Positions 7,745 through 17,366 of a stretch of 64,000 bases of DNA are shown piece after piece. How positions within the stretch are numbered: position 1 is the stretch's first letter; the number at the start of each line of letters is the position of its first letter. The DNA comes from Methanothermobacter sp. K4 (lineage in GTDB: Archaea > Methanobacteriota > Methanobacteria > Methanobacteriales > Methanothermobacteraceae). Location of the stretch: NCBI RefSeq assembly GCF_022014235.1, contig NZ_JAKLTD010000002.1:380548-444547 (forward strand), given 5' to 3'. The position numbers and the translations under genes are program-made. Under the pieces are notes generated by a model, which worked only from the letters and a program-made list of their open reading frames with translations, was not told the DNA's origin and made no database searches.

Positions 7745-8006
7745 TTAAACTTTTTTTAGGAATGCAGTATTGTCTGTATGAAACAATCAGTTATTACATG
7801 AATAATTAACCTGAATATTTAAAGGCATCGGAATGGGAACCACGTGCAGCATCAAGTCCAGTATATATATACATGATACCGCCCCGAACAGTGCCAATGA
7901 AACAAAAAAACTACAGGTGTCCCGCCATCAAACAGCAGATGGAACAACAAAACATAAAAAGATGCCCCATCATAATATTAATAAGTGGAGTTTTGAGGGA
8001 TTATCA
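7745..8006. other. Intergenic region between nikR and the CBS gene
   Basis: AT-rich spacer between divergent genes. It holds a TATA-like AGTATATATATACAT near 7859-7874 that could start the CBS transcript around 7893, and a second AT-rich element (ATTAATAAG) near 7978. The plus-strand frame is open from 7833 to the CBS gene but has low-complexity composition unlike a protein, so I read it as leader. No hairpin or RNA gene is convincing. Confidence 0.5.
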
Positions 8007-8411
8007 ATGAAAGTTAAAGAAGCCATGAACCCCGAGATAATAACGGTGAGCCCCGAAACAAGGCCCCTTGAAGCCTTTGAAAAGATGTACAAACACGGTG
8101 TCAGAAGACTCTTTGTGCTTGACGAGGAAGATAAACCCGTTGGCGTTGTATCCTACACAGACCTCATAGGGGTCCTCGGTTCAATAAAACCCGACAGTGA
8201 CCACCCTGAGAGGGACCTCAAGGTGAGGGACATCATGGTGGATGAGGTGATAACCATAGCAGCCGACGACAACATAGAGGACGCCGCCAACCTCATGCTT
8301 AGGGCCGATATTTCAGGCCTCCTGGTACTGGATGACGACAAACCTGTCGGGGTAATAACAAAAACAGATATCTGCCGGCTGGTTGCAGCAGAGATACTGG
8401 TACCCTCCTGA
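8007..8411 (+). CDS. CBS-domain-pair protein
   Basis: A small protein of 134 residues made of two CBS motifs (Bateman module): VKEAMNPEIITVSPETRPLE... and VRDIMVDEVITIAADDNIED.... Each ends in the usual GVVSYTDL or GVITKTDI turn. Such stand-alone modules bind adenine nucleotides, SAM or similar ligands and often regulate a partner; no partner domain is fused here. I chose the ATG at 8007 because GAGGGA lies seven bases upstream and the first CBS motif begins right after it. It is followed by a winged-helix gene after 52 bases on the same strand, so the two may act together. Confidence 0.88.
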   Translation: MKVKEAMNPEIITVSPETRPLEAFEKMYKHGVRRLFVLDEEDKPVGVVSYTDLIGVLGSIKPDSDHPERDLKVRDIMVDEVITIAADDNIEDAANLMLRADISGLLVLDDDKPVGVITKTDICRLVAAEILVPS

Positions 8412-8463
8412 TTCAGAGGTACAGCGGCGGTGTTTCTCATCATTCTCACAGAGGAGGTAACCC

Positions 8464-8946
8464 TTGAAGATTATAACAAGAAAGGAGAACATGGTCTACA
8501 GGGAAATACGATACATGCAGCTTGATCTCAACGCCCCTGTATCCGAGGAGATGCTCAAGAGGAACCTTGACCTCCCTGAACACGAATACCATGACATAGC
8601 AGCAAGCCTTGAGAAAAAAGGACTTATATCAAGAGAAAACGGGAGGATAACCGCTGAGAACCCTGATGAAGATGTCCAGGTAATGGAAAGTCAGGAGGAA
8701 GTCAGGGAAGCTGAGCTGAACCAGATGGAGGAGGAAACCCTGAGGACCATTAAGGAACTTGGAGGTGGGGGACCCGTTCCCCGTTACCTCCTTGAGGGTC
8801 ACCTTCTCTATGGTCCCCTGAAGCTCAGCACAAGGAGCATGTACAACGTGCTCCTTTCACTTGAAAATAAAAAGCTTATAGAGATGGTGGTGCTGGATGA
8901 TGGTGAATATTACCGCCCTTCAGCCCCCCATTATACCACCCAGTGA
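8464..8946 (+). CDS. Winged-helix-like protein, unknown function
   Basis: A 160-residue acidic protein with two helix-turn-helix-like halves. The first (about 1-60) includes EEMLKRNLDLPEHEYHDIAASLEKKGLI, the second (about 95-155) includes RSMYNVLLSLENKKLIEM. An acidic linker lies between (residues 65-90). The pattern is that of tandem winged helices, so nucleic-acid or protein binding is likely, but I do not recognise a named family. The start is TTG at 8464, set by a strong SD (GAGGAGGTAA) five bases upstream; the next ATG at 8491 lacks such a site. It follows the CBS gene and converges on pheS. Confidence 0.7.
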   Translation: MKIITRKENMVYREIRYMQLDLNAPVSEEMLKRNLDLPEHEYHDIAASLEKKGLISRENGRITAENPDEDVQVMESQEEVREAELNQMEEETLRTIKELGGGGPVPRYLLEGHLLYGPLKLSTRSMYNVLLSLENKKLIEMVVLDDGEYYRPSAPHYTTQ

Positions 8947-8967
8947 ACATCAGTTAATCTTCTGCCG

Positions 8968-10500
8968 CTAAAGTTTCAGATCATCAGTCACCGGGAGGCC
9001 TCTGAGCCATCCAAGGTCGCTCTGGTAGAGCATCCTTATATCCTTTATATCGAATCTTATCATTGCAAGCCTCTCGATACCCAGGCCAAAGGCAGCCACG
9101 GGGGTCTCAACACCCAGCGGTTCAAGGACCTCTGGCCTGAACATGCCCGCCCCTCCAAGTTCTATCCAGCTCTCCTTCTCAGGGAGGTAGATTTCACATT
9201 CTGTTGAGAGGTAGGTGTAGGGGAAGTACGCCGGCCTGAACCTCACCTCAAATCCCAGTTTCCTGTAAAACTCCCTCAGTATACCCAGAAGGTTTCTGAA
9301 GTTAACATCCTCCCCTGCGACTATACCCTCAACCTGGTGGAACTCAGGCAGGTGCTTGTAGGTTATGGTCTCCCTCCTGAAAACCCTGCCAACAGAGAAC
9401 ATCTTGAGAGGTGGTTCATTCTCCCTCAGGAACCTGGCGGATACACAGGTTGTGTGGGTCCTGAGGACGCTCTGCCTTGCAACGTCCCTGTCCCATTCAT
9501 ACTGCCAGCCCTCGGATCCAGTGGAGCCCCCTGTTTCATGGGCACTCTGAACAGCCCTCACAAGATCCTCATCCGGGAGTTCAGTTACTGGGGGATTTTT
9601 AACGTAAAATGTGTCCTGCATCTCCCTTGCAGCGTGGTCCTGGGGCTGGAAGAGGCAGTCAAAGTTCCAGAATGCTGATTCAAGAAGTGGACCCCTTGAC
9701 TCCGTAAACCCCAGTTTAAGGAATATGAGCCTTATCTCATCAATTATGCGCCTCAGCGGGTGCATCTTACCTGGATAAACTACAGGGTACTCTGCACCAA
9801 CATTGTACCCCCTGTAGTGAAGCTTCCTCCAGGAGCCTGTCTTCAGGTGCTCGTGGGTGACCTGGGTAGCCTCCTCAGCGATCTCCACACCCCTCTCAAG
9901 GAGTTTCCTTCCCTCAGGTGTGAGTTCAATCCTGTGCTTCCTTACCTTTTTAATATCAACTATACCCTTTCTCCCTGCAAGGTCCTTAAGGGCCCCCTTT
10001 AAGTGTTCAGGAAGTTCCGCGACTCTGATGGATTCTGCATCAAGGAGCATTTTGAGGAGTTCCTCGTCATCTCCAGTCTCAGGGGGTTTCTCCTGGATGG
10101 CTGAAACCTTCCCGTCGGCTATCCTTGCCCATCCCTTCCTAACAAGCCAGCCTATGGCGATCCCTGATTCAGCCTTATCAAGGCCGGCCCTTCTGGAGAG
10201 TTCGGACATTTCAAGTTCCCCCTCCCCAGAGATGACATCGATGACTCTCCTCTCTGGAAGACCCTGGGTTGCATAAGCCTTCCCATCATCTGTGAGTGAC
10301 GCTACCTCCTCTACCTCCTTGATGACCCTCACAAATCCCCTTGATTCAAGTGCACCCGCTGCACTCATCACGGATTTGATATCCATATTCTGTGACTCTG
10401 CTATCTCCCCTGGTTTAAGGGGTTTATCTGAATCCTCAAATGCCTTCAGGACCTTTTTCTCGTAAATGTGAAGCTGATCGATTACCCTGTCAGGATCCAT
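8968..10500 (-). CDS. pheS: Phenylalanyl-tRNA synthetase, alpha subunit
   Basis: The catalytic class II subunit that charges tRNA-Phe, working as an alpha2-beta2 tetramer with PheT (encoded about 28 kb away on the other strand). The 510-residue archaeal form has an N-terminal extension of winged-helix repeats (about 1-215). The synthetase core follows: [11 protein letters not shown], motif 2 [10 protein letters not shown] and motif 3 [12 protein letters not shown]. The ATG at 10500 has GGAGG upstream. It is the third gene of a minus-strand run after hemB and a CitG-like gene. The separation of pheS from pheT is normal for many archaea but means dosage must be balanced by other means. Confidence 0.96.
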   Translation of the reverse strand: MDPDRVIDQLHIYEKKVLKAFEDSDKPLKPGEIAESQNMDIKSVMSAAGALESRGFVRVIKEVEEVASLTDDGKAYATQGLPERRVIDVISGEGELEMSELSRRAGLDKAESGIAIGWLVRKGWARIADGKVSAIQEKPPETGDDEELLKMLLDAESIRVAELPEHLKGALKDLAGRKGIVDIKKVRKHRIELTPEGRKLLERGVEIAEEATQVTHEHLKTGSWRKLHYRGYNVGAEYPVVYPGKMHPLRRIIDEIRLIFLKLGFTESRGPLLESAFWNFDCLFQPQDHAAREMQDTFYVKNPPVTELPDEDLVRAVQSAHETGGSTGSEGWQYEWDRDVARQSVLRTHTTCVSARFLRENEPPLKMFSVGRVFRRETITYKHLPEFHQVEGIVAGEDVNFRNLLGILREFYRKLGFEVRFRPAYFPYTYLSTECEIYLPEKESWIELGGAGMFRPEVLEPLGVETPVAAFGLGIERLAMIRFDIKDIRMLYQSDLGWLRGLPVTDDLKL

Positions 10501-10534
10501 ATTGATTCCTCCGTAAACTGCTTAATCCAGTTTT

Positions 10535-11452
10535 TCATATGTGTTCTGAATAATAATCAAGAAGACCCACCATTATGGATGATGCTGTAAGATCGGCTGT
10601 TGTGCCGGGGTTTAAACCGCTGCTGTGGAGTTTCCTGTCAAACCTTTCAACACGTTTAAGCCCGGCCTCTGTGAGCACACCACCTCTATCAACAATCTCA
10701 GCGGCCTCCTCTGAAACCTCCTCTGCTATTTTTTCATCATATTTCCTTGCTATGAGGGTGTCCGGGAACCTTGCAAGTATTGTGAGGAATGTCTGGACAA
10801 CTGCCCGGTTCATTCCATGCTCCCTGACCGTCGCCTTGAACACCGGGAAACCAACATTGAATGTGACTGGCATCCCCGATGTGAGTTCCCTTGCGATGAG
10901 GTCCCATTCAGAGGATATCTTCAGTGTATCGAAGAGTGTGATTTTCTCATCAAGTATCCTCTGCTGTGATCCCGGGTCCCTGACATCAAGACCTTCATGT
11001 TCACCCATACCCCCTGGATTCGCAGCAGAAATAGCTCTGTAGAGGTTAACAGCATCATCAGGTGTTGTCTGAAGTATTAACCTGTTCACCTGTTCCCTTA
11101 ACCCCTGTAGATCCCCCTCATCAACCATTCCCGCTGCTGCTGAGAGTGGCGCGAGGAGCATGACTATACCCAGGTTTGTGTTGGTGGAAACCCATTTCCC
11201 GGTATCCTCCACAGCTCTCAGTATGAGTTCCCCAAGTCCAATTGATGAGAGATCCAGGCTATCCCTCAGCCCGGCCCCCCTTCTAGCGGCGAGGCGCATG
11301 GTATCCCCTATAACTATTCCGCTCACCAGGAAGTCCTCATAGACCATGTCATCAAAGTCGCGGGTTCTGTGGACGTTACCTGGTTTCGGATAACCACTAA
11401 CCTCCAGTACAGATGCTATCTGGGCTATCCTTGAAACATAGAGGGGGTCCAT
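10535..11452 (-). CDS. CitG/MdcB-family triphosphoribosyl-dephospho-CoA synthase-like protein
   Basis: A 305-residue, mostly helical protein of the CitG family. Family signatures are near the start (LEVSGYPKPGNVHRTRDFDDM) and in the middle (NTNLGIVMLLAPL, then PGGMGEHEGLDVR). In bacteria these enzymes make the prosthetic-group precursor of citrate or malonate decarboxylase. A methanogen has neither, so the substrate here is probably a different nucleotide. Its start overlaps the hemB stop by one base (TAATG), so it is translated with hemB. That suggests a role in cofactor synthesis, but this is inference only. Confidence 0.8.
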   Translation of the reverse strand: MDPLYVSRIAQIASVLEVSGYPKPGNVHRTRDFDDMVYEDFLVSGIVIGDTMRLAARRGAGLRDSLDLSSIGLGELILRAVEDTGKWVSTNTNLGIVMLLAPLSAAAGMVDEGDLQGLREQVNRLILQTTPDDAVNLYRAISAANPGGMGEHEGLDVRDPGSQQRILDEKITLFDTLKISSEWDLIARELTSGMPVTFNVGFPVFKATVREHGMNRAVVQTFLTILARFPDTLIARKYDEKIAEEVSEEAAEIVDRGGVLTEAGLKRVERFDRKLHSSGLNPGTTADLTASSIMVGLLDYYSEHI

Positions 11453-12420
11453 TAGATCACCCCCAGCAGTTCCGGTGCGAAGTGTGAGATTATAAGGTCA
11501 GCGCCTGCACGTTTTATTGATAGGATAGACTCATATATCGCCTCTTCAGTAAGGTATCCGCTATCTATGGCTGCCCTCAGCATTGAATATTCCCCGCTCA
11601 CATTGTAGGCTGCAAGGGGGACCCTGAATCTGTCCTTCACCGCCCCTATCACATCCAGATATGCCAGGGCGGGTTTCACCATCAGTATATCGGCGCCCTC
11701 CTCAAGGTCAAGTTCCGCCTCCATGAGGGCCTCGCTGACATTTGCAGGGTCCATCTGATATGATCTGCGGTCACCAAATGAGGGGGCTGAGGAAACCGCT
11801 TCACGGAATGGTGCGTAGAATGCGGATGCATACTTGACGGCATAGGACATTATCAGCGTGTCACTGAAACCTGCATCATCCAGGGCCCTCCTTATAGCTG
11901 CAACACGCCCATCCATCATATCAGAGGGGGCAACCACATCTGCACCGGCCTCTGCATGGGAGAGTGCTATCCTTGCAAGGACATCCAGGGTCTCATCATT
12001 GACCACCTCCCCCTCCACAACGATGCCACAGTGGCCGTGGGTTGTGTACTGGCAGAGGCAGACATCTGTCATTACCACCAGTTCCGTCTCCTCCTTCAGC
12101 CTCCTCACGGTCCTCTGCACAGCGCCATCAGGGTCATATGCTGATGAGGCAAGCTCATCCTTTTTGGACGGCATGCCAAATAAAAGGACGGCTGAAAGCC
12201 CCTCATCCTCAAGTCTGGATGCCTCAGAGACCGCATCATCCACAGAGTACCTGTACTGTCCAGGCATTGTATCTATGGCCTCAGGTTCACCCCCCTCAAG
12301 TTTTTCACTCACAAAAATGGGGTAGATGAGGTCTGATGAGTGCAGTCGTGTTTCTCGGAGAATTTCACGTATCTGTGGACTCTTCCGCAATCTTCGCATC
12401 CTTTTTGTGGGAAACTCCAT
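11452..12420 (-). CDS. hemB: Porphobilinogen synthase (delta-aminolevulinate dehydratase)
   Basis: Condenses two 5-aminolevulinates to porphobilinogen, the first shared step to F430, corrinoids and sirohaem. The sequence shows the typical start [13 protein letters not shown], the zinc-site cysteines [11 protein letters not shown] (the Zn-dependent form), and the two active-site lysine motifs MSYAVKYAS and [10 protein letters not shown]. Length is 322 residues if the ATG at 12420 is used, which fits the family; a GTG at 12432 would add four residues. It is the first gene of hemB-citG-like-pheS. Tetrapyrrole demand is high in a methanogen because of F430 and cobamides (cobQ lies in the same window). 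Confidence 0.96.
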   Translation of the reverse strand: MEFPTKRMRRLRKSPQIREILRETRLHSSDLIYPIFVSEKLEGGEPEAIDTMPGQYRYSVDDAVSEASRLEDEGLSAVLLFGMPSKKDELASSAYDPDGAVQRTVRRLKEETELVVMTDVCLCQYTTHGHCGIVVEGEVVNDETLDVLARIALSHAEAGADVVAPSDMMDGRVAAIRRALDDAGFSDTLIMSYAVKYASAFYAPFREAVSSAPSFGDRRSYQMDPANVSEALMEAELDLEEGADILMVKPALAYLDVIGAVKDRFRVPLAAYNVSGEYSMLRAAIDSGYLTEEAIYESILSIKRAGADLIISHFAPELLGVI

Positions 12421-12536
12421 AATATCACTCACAGGTAACTCTTAAAAGATTGAACAGGATAATATTTATTACATTTTCACCGCTAAAAAACATAACGTCC
12501 GGATGCTGTACTGACCTGAAGGATACTTCACTGAAA

Positions 12537-13400
12537 TCACGATTCCACGTCCACAAGGATTTCAACCCTCCTTACAGCCTCATCAACAGCTTCAGGATCC
12601 ATAACTATTTTCAGGGCATCTTCAGGGCACCTCTCAGCGCATCTCCCGCACATGAGGCACCTCCCGGTATCATGGTGTGCTCCGCCCTCACTGATGGCAC
12701 CTGTAAAACATGCCTCCCCACAGCGACCGCAGAGAACACACCTTTCAGCGTCCCTTACAAGACTGACCCCCTCCATTGGTGTTATGGACGACGCTATGTC
12801 CTCAGAAAGAAAAGGTGTCATCCTCCAGAGACAGCAGCACTCACAGCAGTTGCAGACAGAAAGTAATTCATCGTGTGGACCTGAATTGAGCCAGACAGAG
12901 TCTATCCTGTTTCTACCTATTATGTGGACCAGACCCGCATCCCTGCACCTTTCAATGTGATCAAGGGCCTCCTCCCTTGATATGAGGCCCCCGACCTTAT
13001 CTGATATCCTGAGTGCCCCCGGGCCAAGGAAGAGGCAGCCAAGATCGTGGGGGTAGTCCCTGCAACCAGAGGAAACCCTGCATATGCAGAAGTCCATCTT
13101 GAATATGTGCTTTGAGCGAAGTATTATCCTCCTTAGAACATCTGATGGCAGTGCAGTGCTCTCTGGCGGCTGGAAACTCACATTTACCTCAACCGAGGCG
13201 TCCCTGGGTATGACCTGTATATCGTCCCCCTCAAAGAACAGTCTCTTAACAATTTTCCTGAATGTATCTGACCTTTCAGTGATCCTGGCAAGTTCAAATC
13301 TCCTGTGGAAAGTTCTCTTTATTATTGCAATGCTCAGATCAGTGAAATCAATCACCTGAATCACCATAGAGTCTTTGTGGTAGGGGATCCCCCTCACCAT
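12537..13400 (-). CDS. Iron-sulfur protein with C-terminal 2[4Fe-4S] ferredoxin domain
   Basis: A 287-residue protein whose last 70 residues form a classic two-cluster ferredoxin (CVLCGRCGEACFTGAI and CLMCGRCAERCPEDAL). Upstream of that are further cysteine groups, FCICRVSSGC (about 112-121) and SVCNCCECCC (about 195-204), that could hold another cluster or metal. The N-terminal 90 residues have no recognised motif. The overall plan is that of an electron-transfer protein with a substrate or partner domain; I cannot name the partner. The start at 13400 lies inside the end of the DNA glycosylase gene (53-base overlap); a later ATG at 13367 would reduce this to 20. Confidence 0.8.
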   Translation of the reverse strand: MVRGIPYHKDSMVIQVIDFTDLSIAIIKRTFHRRFELARITERSDTFRKIVKRLFFEGDDIQVIPRDASVEVNVSFQPPESTALPSDVLRRIILRSKHIFKMDFCICRVSSGCRDYPHDLGCLFLGPGALRISDKVGGLISREEALDHIERCRDAGLVHIIGRNRIDSVWLNSGPHDELLSVCNCCECCCLWRMTPFLSEDIASSITPMEGVSLVRDAERCVLCGRCGEACFTGAISEGGAHHDTGRCLMCGRCAERCPEDALKIVMDPEAVDEAVRRVEILVDVES

Positions 13401-14034
13401 GAACCCGCCCCCTGTAATAGAGTTTTCCGTGCCTCACAATGAGGGCATGGTACTCCTGGAAGACCCTGAAATCGGGTTCAAGGTTTTCTTCAAAGATCTC
13501 CTTTATCACCGAATAGCCCTCATCTCCCCCTATAATGCCAGTATGGGATAACATCCTCCTTGTGTATGCATCAACCACGAATTCAGGTTTTCTGTAGCCG
13601 TAGAGAAGGATGGAGTCTGCGGTCTCATATCCAACACCCCTGACCCCCAGGAGCTCCTTCCTGGATGGTGTGGTGCCCTCAAGGGATATGAAGAACTCTG
13701 AAATCCCCCGCAGGTATGATGCCTTCTGTCTGTAGAAACCAGCACATCTGAGGGCACCCTCAAGTTCATCGTCATCGGCTGCGAGTATACCCTCCGGGTC
13801 AAGGACATTCATTGATGCAAGGTTGCGGAGTGCGGCTGCAGCGGAGTCCCATGACGTGTTCTGGGTGAGTATTGCCCCTGCCATCACCTCAAAGATCTCC
13901 TTCTCAGATGAGGGTAGAGTGTAGTCGCCAGGGTGATACCTGAGTTTGAGGGTATTCCTATCAAGGAGGGGCCACCACCCCTGGGGACCATAGAGTTCCA
14001 TGAGCACCCTGTAGATATCCCTGAGCACCTTCAT
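13348..14034 (-). CDS. HhH-GPD DNA glycosylase, MagIII-like (no Fe-S cluster)
   Basis: A base-excision DNA glycosylase of the endonuclease III superfamily, 228 residues. The first helices carry VMAGAILTQNTSW, and the helix-hairpin-helix is LLGVRGVGYETADSILL followed by the catalytic Asp in FVVDAYTRRML. Two features separate it from endonuclease III: the lyase Lys of the hairpin is replaced by Glu (GVGYETAD instead of GVGRKTAN), and the C-terminal four-cysteine cluster motif is missing. Both fit monofunctional enzymes such as Helicobacter MagIII that remove 3-methyladenine. The ferredoxin gene overlaps its 3' end. A normal endonuclease III gene lies elsewhere in the window. Confidence 0.83.
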   Translation of the reverse strand: MKVLRDIYRVLMELYGPQGWWPLLDRNTLKLRYHPGDYTLPSSEKEIFEVMAGAILTQNTSWDSAAAALRNLASMNVLDPEGILAADDDELEGALRCAGFYRQKASYLRGISEFFISLEGTTPSRKELLGVRGVGYETADSILLYGYRKPEFVVDAYTRRMLSHTGIIGGDEGYSVIKEIFEENLEPDFRVFQEYHALIVRHGKLYYRGRVHGEGDPLPQRLYGDSGD

Positions 14035-14072
14035 GTATAGGGATAAGTATGGAGACCACAGTTAAAGGTTTA

Positions 14073-14170
14073 GGTTACAGCTGGCATCGATATCCTATGG
14101 ACCTCTAAAGAGCCAAATACCTGAAAGACATTCCCACCGGGTTACAGCTGGCATCGATATCCTGTGAACC
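14073..14170. repeat. Two 31-bp direct repeats with a 36-bp spacer
   Basis: Units at 14073-14103 and 14140-14170. The first 24 bases (starting GGTTACAGCTGGCATC) are identical, and the last seven differ at two positions. The second unit has partly complementary ends (GGTTACAG versus CTGTGAACC). Repeat length, spacer length and partial dyad match a one-spacer CRISPR array, but there are no cas genes and no further units. The pair could equally be a double operator of the glycosylase gene, whose start is 39 bases away. Confidence 0.8.
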
Positions 14171-14352
14171 CACCTCTGCCCCAGACCTCCAGACGCGGTA
14201 AATTAATGCGACTATCACACCTATTGCATTCACATTCTGTAGATGCGCAAACACAGGGGCTTCAGTGAAATCAGTTCACCAATTCTCCGGGAAATCTGCA
14301 CACATAGGGTCGGCTGATCAGTTTATTAATTAAAAGCTACACAGATAACTGC
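14171..14352. other. Rest of the intergenic region before the AIM24 gene
   Basis: Apart from the 31-bp repeats and the TATA box at 14322, I see no gene, tRNA or strong hairpin in this divergent spacer (14035-14352). The sequence around 14180-14290 is of ordinary composition and has no open frame worth naming. Confidence 0.5.
14322..14329 (+). promoter_or_regulatory. TATA box of the AIM24-family gene
   Basis: TTTATTAA within GTTTATTAATTAAAAG. The expected transcription start, about 24 bases on, falls at or next to the ATG at 14353. That ATG has no SD, so the mRNA is probably leaderless. Confidence 0.5.
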
Positions 14353-15015
14353 ATGAAATATGAAATTATACACAGACCAAGTTACAGTATGGCGAATATC
14401 CAGCTTGAAAGCGGGGAAGCCATAAAGGCAGAGGCCGGTGCAATGGTGAGTATGAGCTCCAACATAGAGATTCAGACAGAAACAGGGGGTCTTTTGGGGG
14501 CCGTTAAGAGATCCATGCTTGGAGGGGAAAGCGTCTTCCTCAACACCTTCCGGTCCCAGGGGAGGGGTGAGATACAGCTTGCACCATCATACCCCGGGGA
14601 TGTTGAGGTCATTGAAACCCATGAGACAGTCTATGCTCAGAGCGGCTCATTCATGGCGGCTTCAGAGGATGTGGAGATAGATACAAAATTTGGGGGTTTC
14701 AAAACATTCTTCGGAAGTGAGGGCCTCTTCCTGCTTAAACTGAGGGCCTCTGGACCCATATTCCTTTCAAGTTTCGGGGCAATATACCACAGGGAACTTG
14801 TGAATGAGAGGTTCGTGGTGGACACCGGCCACATCGTAGCCTTCACAGAGGGCCTCGACTTCCATGTGCGAAAGATTGGAGGACTTAAAAGCACATTTCT
14901 CAGTGGAGAGGGACTGGTAGCGGAATTTGAAGGTACAGGAACCGTTTACATGCAGACAAGAAGTGTTGATAGCTTCGTTGGATGGTTAATACCCATGCTC
15001 CCCTCAAGGGAGTAG
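14353..15015 (+). CDS. AIM24/TIGR00266-family protein
   Basis: A 220-residue all-beta protein of the AIM24 (former DUF124) family. The family pattern is visible: VQLESGEAIKAEAGAMVSM-like start, TGGLLGAVKRSMLGGESVFLNTF, a Gly-rich middle and FVVDTGHIVAFTEGLDF. Relatives form a TRAP-like beta fold. In yeast mitochondria a distant relative organises inner-membrane complexes, but the prokaryotic role is unknown. There are no membrane helices except a mildly hydrophobic end. No SD precedes the ATG, and the TATA box spacing points to a leaderless transcript. It is followed on the same strand by aroC after 34 bases. Confidence 0.88.
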   Translation: MKYEIIHRPSYSMANIQLESGEAIKAEAGAMVSMSSNIEIQTETGGLLGAVKRSMLGGESVFLNTFRSQGRGEIQLAPSYPGDVEVIETHETVYAQSGSFMAASEDVEIDTKFGGFKTFFGSEGLFLLKLRASGPIFLSSFGAIYHRELVNERFVVDTGHIVAFTEGLDFHVRKIGGLKSTFLSGEGLVAEFEGTGTVYMQTRSVDSFVGWLIPMLPSRE

Positions 15016-15049
15016 ATTGGCGAATTCATAATTCCATGGTGGTGATTCG

Positions 15050-16159
15050 GTGGCTGGAAACAGTACCGGCGAAGTATTCAGGGTTACAACCTTCGGGTCC
15101 AGCCATGGACCTGCACTTGGGGCGGTAATCGATGGCTGCCCCGCAGGCCTTGAACTGAGTGAAGATGACATCCAGAGGGAACTCGACAGGAGAAGACCCG
15201 GTACGAGCAGTTTAACCACCCCCAGGGGTGAGATGGACAGAGTTGAGATACTTTCAGGGATATTCAAGGGTAAAACAGACGGTACCCCCATAGCCGGAAT
15301 TGTCAGAAACCGTGACGTTGACTCTGCAAGTTACAGTAACCTCAAATCGGTGCCAAGACCCGGCCATGGAGATTACACCTGGAGGGCCAGATTCGGCCAC
15401 TATGACCACCGTGGAGGTGGCCGTGGAAGTGGAAGGGTAACCATTGGACACGTGATTGGCGGGGCGGTTGCAAAGAAACTCATCGGAACCCATGGTATCA
15501 GGGTGAACGCACACGTAGTACAGGTGGGTGACATCAGGGCAGACAGGGTTAACCTGAAACTGATAGGGGAATACGCCGAGAGAAACCCTGTTAGATGCGC
15601 TGATCCCATGGCGGCCAGATTGATGGAGGAGGCCATCCTTGATGCTAAGGAGAGGGGAGACTCCATTGGCGGCGTTGTTGAGGTTGTGGCACTGGGGGTG
15701 CCCGCCGGAGTCGGGGAACCTGTCTTCAGTAAACTTGACGCTGACCTTGCAGCTGCACTCATGGGTATTGGGGCTGTGAAGGGTGTGGAGATCGGAATGG
15801 GATTTGAGGTTGCAGAGCACAATGCCAGTGAAATAAATGACGAGTTCTACATCTCTGGCGGTGAAATCAGGACCACCACCAACACCTCAGGGGGTATACT
15901 GGGTGGTATATCCAGCGGCATGCCCATAACTGCAAGGATAGCTGTGAAGCCCACGCCATCAATATCACTGCCCCAGAGAAGTGTCGACCTTGAGAGGATG
16001 GAGGAGACCGAGATTGAGATCCATGGAAGGCACGACCCCTGCATATGCCCGAGGGTTGTGCCGGTTGCCGAGGCCGCGGTTGCGATGGTCCTTGCAGACC
16101 ACATGATAAGGGCCGGTTTCATCCACCCCACAGATATAAATAAGCAAAATGACGGATAA
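15050..16159 (+). CDS. aroC: Chorismate synthase
   Basis: Makes chorismate from 5-enolpyruvylshikimate-3-phosphate using reduced FMN, the last step of the shikimate pathway; the preceding enzyme (aroA) is also in this window. Family signatures are [19 protein letters not shown] near the start, the FMN/phosphate region [22 protein letters not shown], and [17 protein letters not shown] near the end. Length (369 residues) is normal. The start is GTG at 15050, supported by GGTGGTGATT just upstream. The gene's last 11 bases overlap the start of the following exporter gene. Confidence 0.96.
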   Translation: MAGNSTGEVFRVTTFGSSHGPALGAVIDGCPAGLELSEDDIQRELDRRRPGTSSLTTPRGEMDRVEILSGIFKGKTDGTPIAGIVRNRDVDSASYSNLKSVPRPGHGDYTWRARFGHYDHRGGGRGSGRVTIGHVIGGAVAKKLIGTHGIRVNAHVVQVGDIRADRVNLKLIGEYAERNPVRCADPMAARLMEEAILDAKERGDSIGGVVEVVALGVPAGVGEPVFSKLDADLAAALMGIGAVKGVEIGMGFEVAEHNASEINDEFYISGGEIRTTTNTSGGILGGISSGMPITARIAVKPTPSISLPQRSVDLERMEETEIEIHGRHDPCICPRVVPVAEAAVAMVLADHMIRAGFIHPTDINKQNDG

Positions 16160-17366
16160 ACTGGTGGAATTCCTCGAGGAGCTCAGCAGAGCGCTTATAG
16201 CCTCAGGAAACTCTGTTTCTGAGACTGAAAGAATTTTAAGGGGCGTTGCAGAGTCACAGGATGTGAAGGTTGAGGTTTCAGTCCTCCCAACCATGCTGAT
16301 AATCAAGGCAGGTGGGGAGACATCAAGGATGAGCCTTGCAGCCCAGTCACCTGGTGTGATGCCTCTCCACCAGGTTACAAAGATTTACAGGCTCATTGAC
16401 GATGTCAGGTCAGGCGGGACTGAAATCAGCGGCGCACTGGCTGAACTAAGGGAAATAGTGGGTGGACGCCACAGGTTCGGGCGCTGCGGAATGTTCCTTG
16501 GGTATCTAATCCTCTCGGTGGGTATAGCCTTCCTGATACAGCCTGATCTGAACCTTGTGGTCTATTCATCACTTCTAAGCCTTATATCAGGTGCGCTGAT
16601 AGTGCTGGGTTACGGTAACAGGAGGCTTTCCCTCATCATGCCTGTTCTCGCCTCCTTCACGATTTCAGGTGTTGCATTCTTTCTGATAAGAGCAGGGGCC
16701 GTCACAGGTAACCTCACCCTCATTGTACCCCCACTTATCTACTTCATCCCTGGGGTTACCCTTACAACAGGCATATATGAACTTGCAAGCGGTGAACTTG
16801 TATCAGGGTCAAGCAGGGTGATATACGGCTGCATGCTCCTTCTGCTCCTGGTATTCGGTGTTCTGATGGGTATGCAGATCAATGGATTTCCCCAGGAGGA
16901 ATTCGCAGCAATCAAAATTTCAACACTGAGTTACAGCCCCTACATTGGTGCTGTGCTCTTTGCGGCTGGAATATACCTCTTCCTATCGGTTTACAGAAGT
17001 GATTTTCCCTGGATACTCCTCGTGCTCTACACGGCACTTGTTGGTCAGCAGGTTGGAAACACCATTGGAGGAGGGCTTCTTGGGGCATTTCTTGGTGCCC
17101 TCTCAATGACAATGATGGCGAGGGCCATTGAGATGGCTGGTAAAACCCCACACTTTGTCACACTCTACCCGGCCTTCTGGTTCCTTGCACCGGGATCAAT
17201 AGGGTTCATAGGACTTGCCAATCTTCTTGGGAAGAACTACCTGACATCCATTGCAGAGATAACACTCTTTGCAATGACCGTGATTGCAATAGCCCTCGGA
17301 CTCCTGGTTGGAGCCCTTCTAACAGAACCATTACATGGGAAAATAAGAGCCCCGAGCGGGGATTGA
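16149..17366 (+). CDS. ThrE-type threonine/serine exporter family protein (YjjP-YjjB fusion)
   Basis: A 405-residue membrane protein joining an N-terminal DUF1212/YjjP part (conserved cytoplasmic segment 1-110, including [17 protein letters not shown]) and about ten membrane helices covering the YjjP and YjjB halves. The corynebacterial relative exports threonine and serine; in archaea the substrate is unproven. It starts inside the end of aroC (overlap 11 bases) and is presumably co-transcribed with it. Its last 19 bases, including the stop, lie within a tRNA-Thr gene on the opposite strand, so the residues APSGD are encoded by antisense tRNA sequence. Confidence 0.83.
   Translation: MTDKLVEFLEELSRALIASGNSVSETERILRGVAESQDVKVEVSVLPTMLIIKAGGETSRMSLAAQSPGVMPLHQVTKIYRLIDDVRSGGTEISGALAELREIVGGRHRFGRCGMFLGYLILSVGIAFLIQPDLNLVVYSSLLSLISGALIVLGYGNRRLSLIMPVLASFTISGVAFFLIRAGAVTGNLTLIVPPLIYFIPGVTLTTGIYELASGELVSGSSRVIYGCMLLLLLVFGVLMGMQINGFPQEEFAAIKISTLSYSPYIGAVLFAAGIYLFLSVYRSDFPWILLVLYTALVGQQVGNTIGGGLLGAFLGALSMTMMARAIEMAGKTPHFVTLYPAFWFLAPGSIGFIGLANLLGKNYLTSIAEITLFAMTVIAIALGLLVGALLTEPLHGKIRAPSGD

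Noticed and set aside
7833-8006. N-terminal extension of the CBS protein
   Set aside because: Open in frame, but of low-complexity composition, outside the CBS fold, and the ATG at 8007 has a proper SD.
14035-14352. Full CRISPR-Cas locus
   Set aside because: Only two repeats and no cas gene anywhere in the 64 kb; kept only as a repeat pair.
15254-15820. 188-codon open frame on the minus strand inside aroC
   Set aside because: The plus-strand aroC frame is complete and motif-rich; the antisense frame is rich in His, Cys and Ser with no domain.
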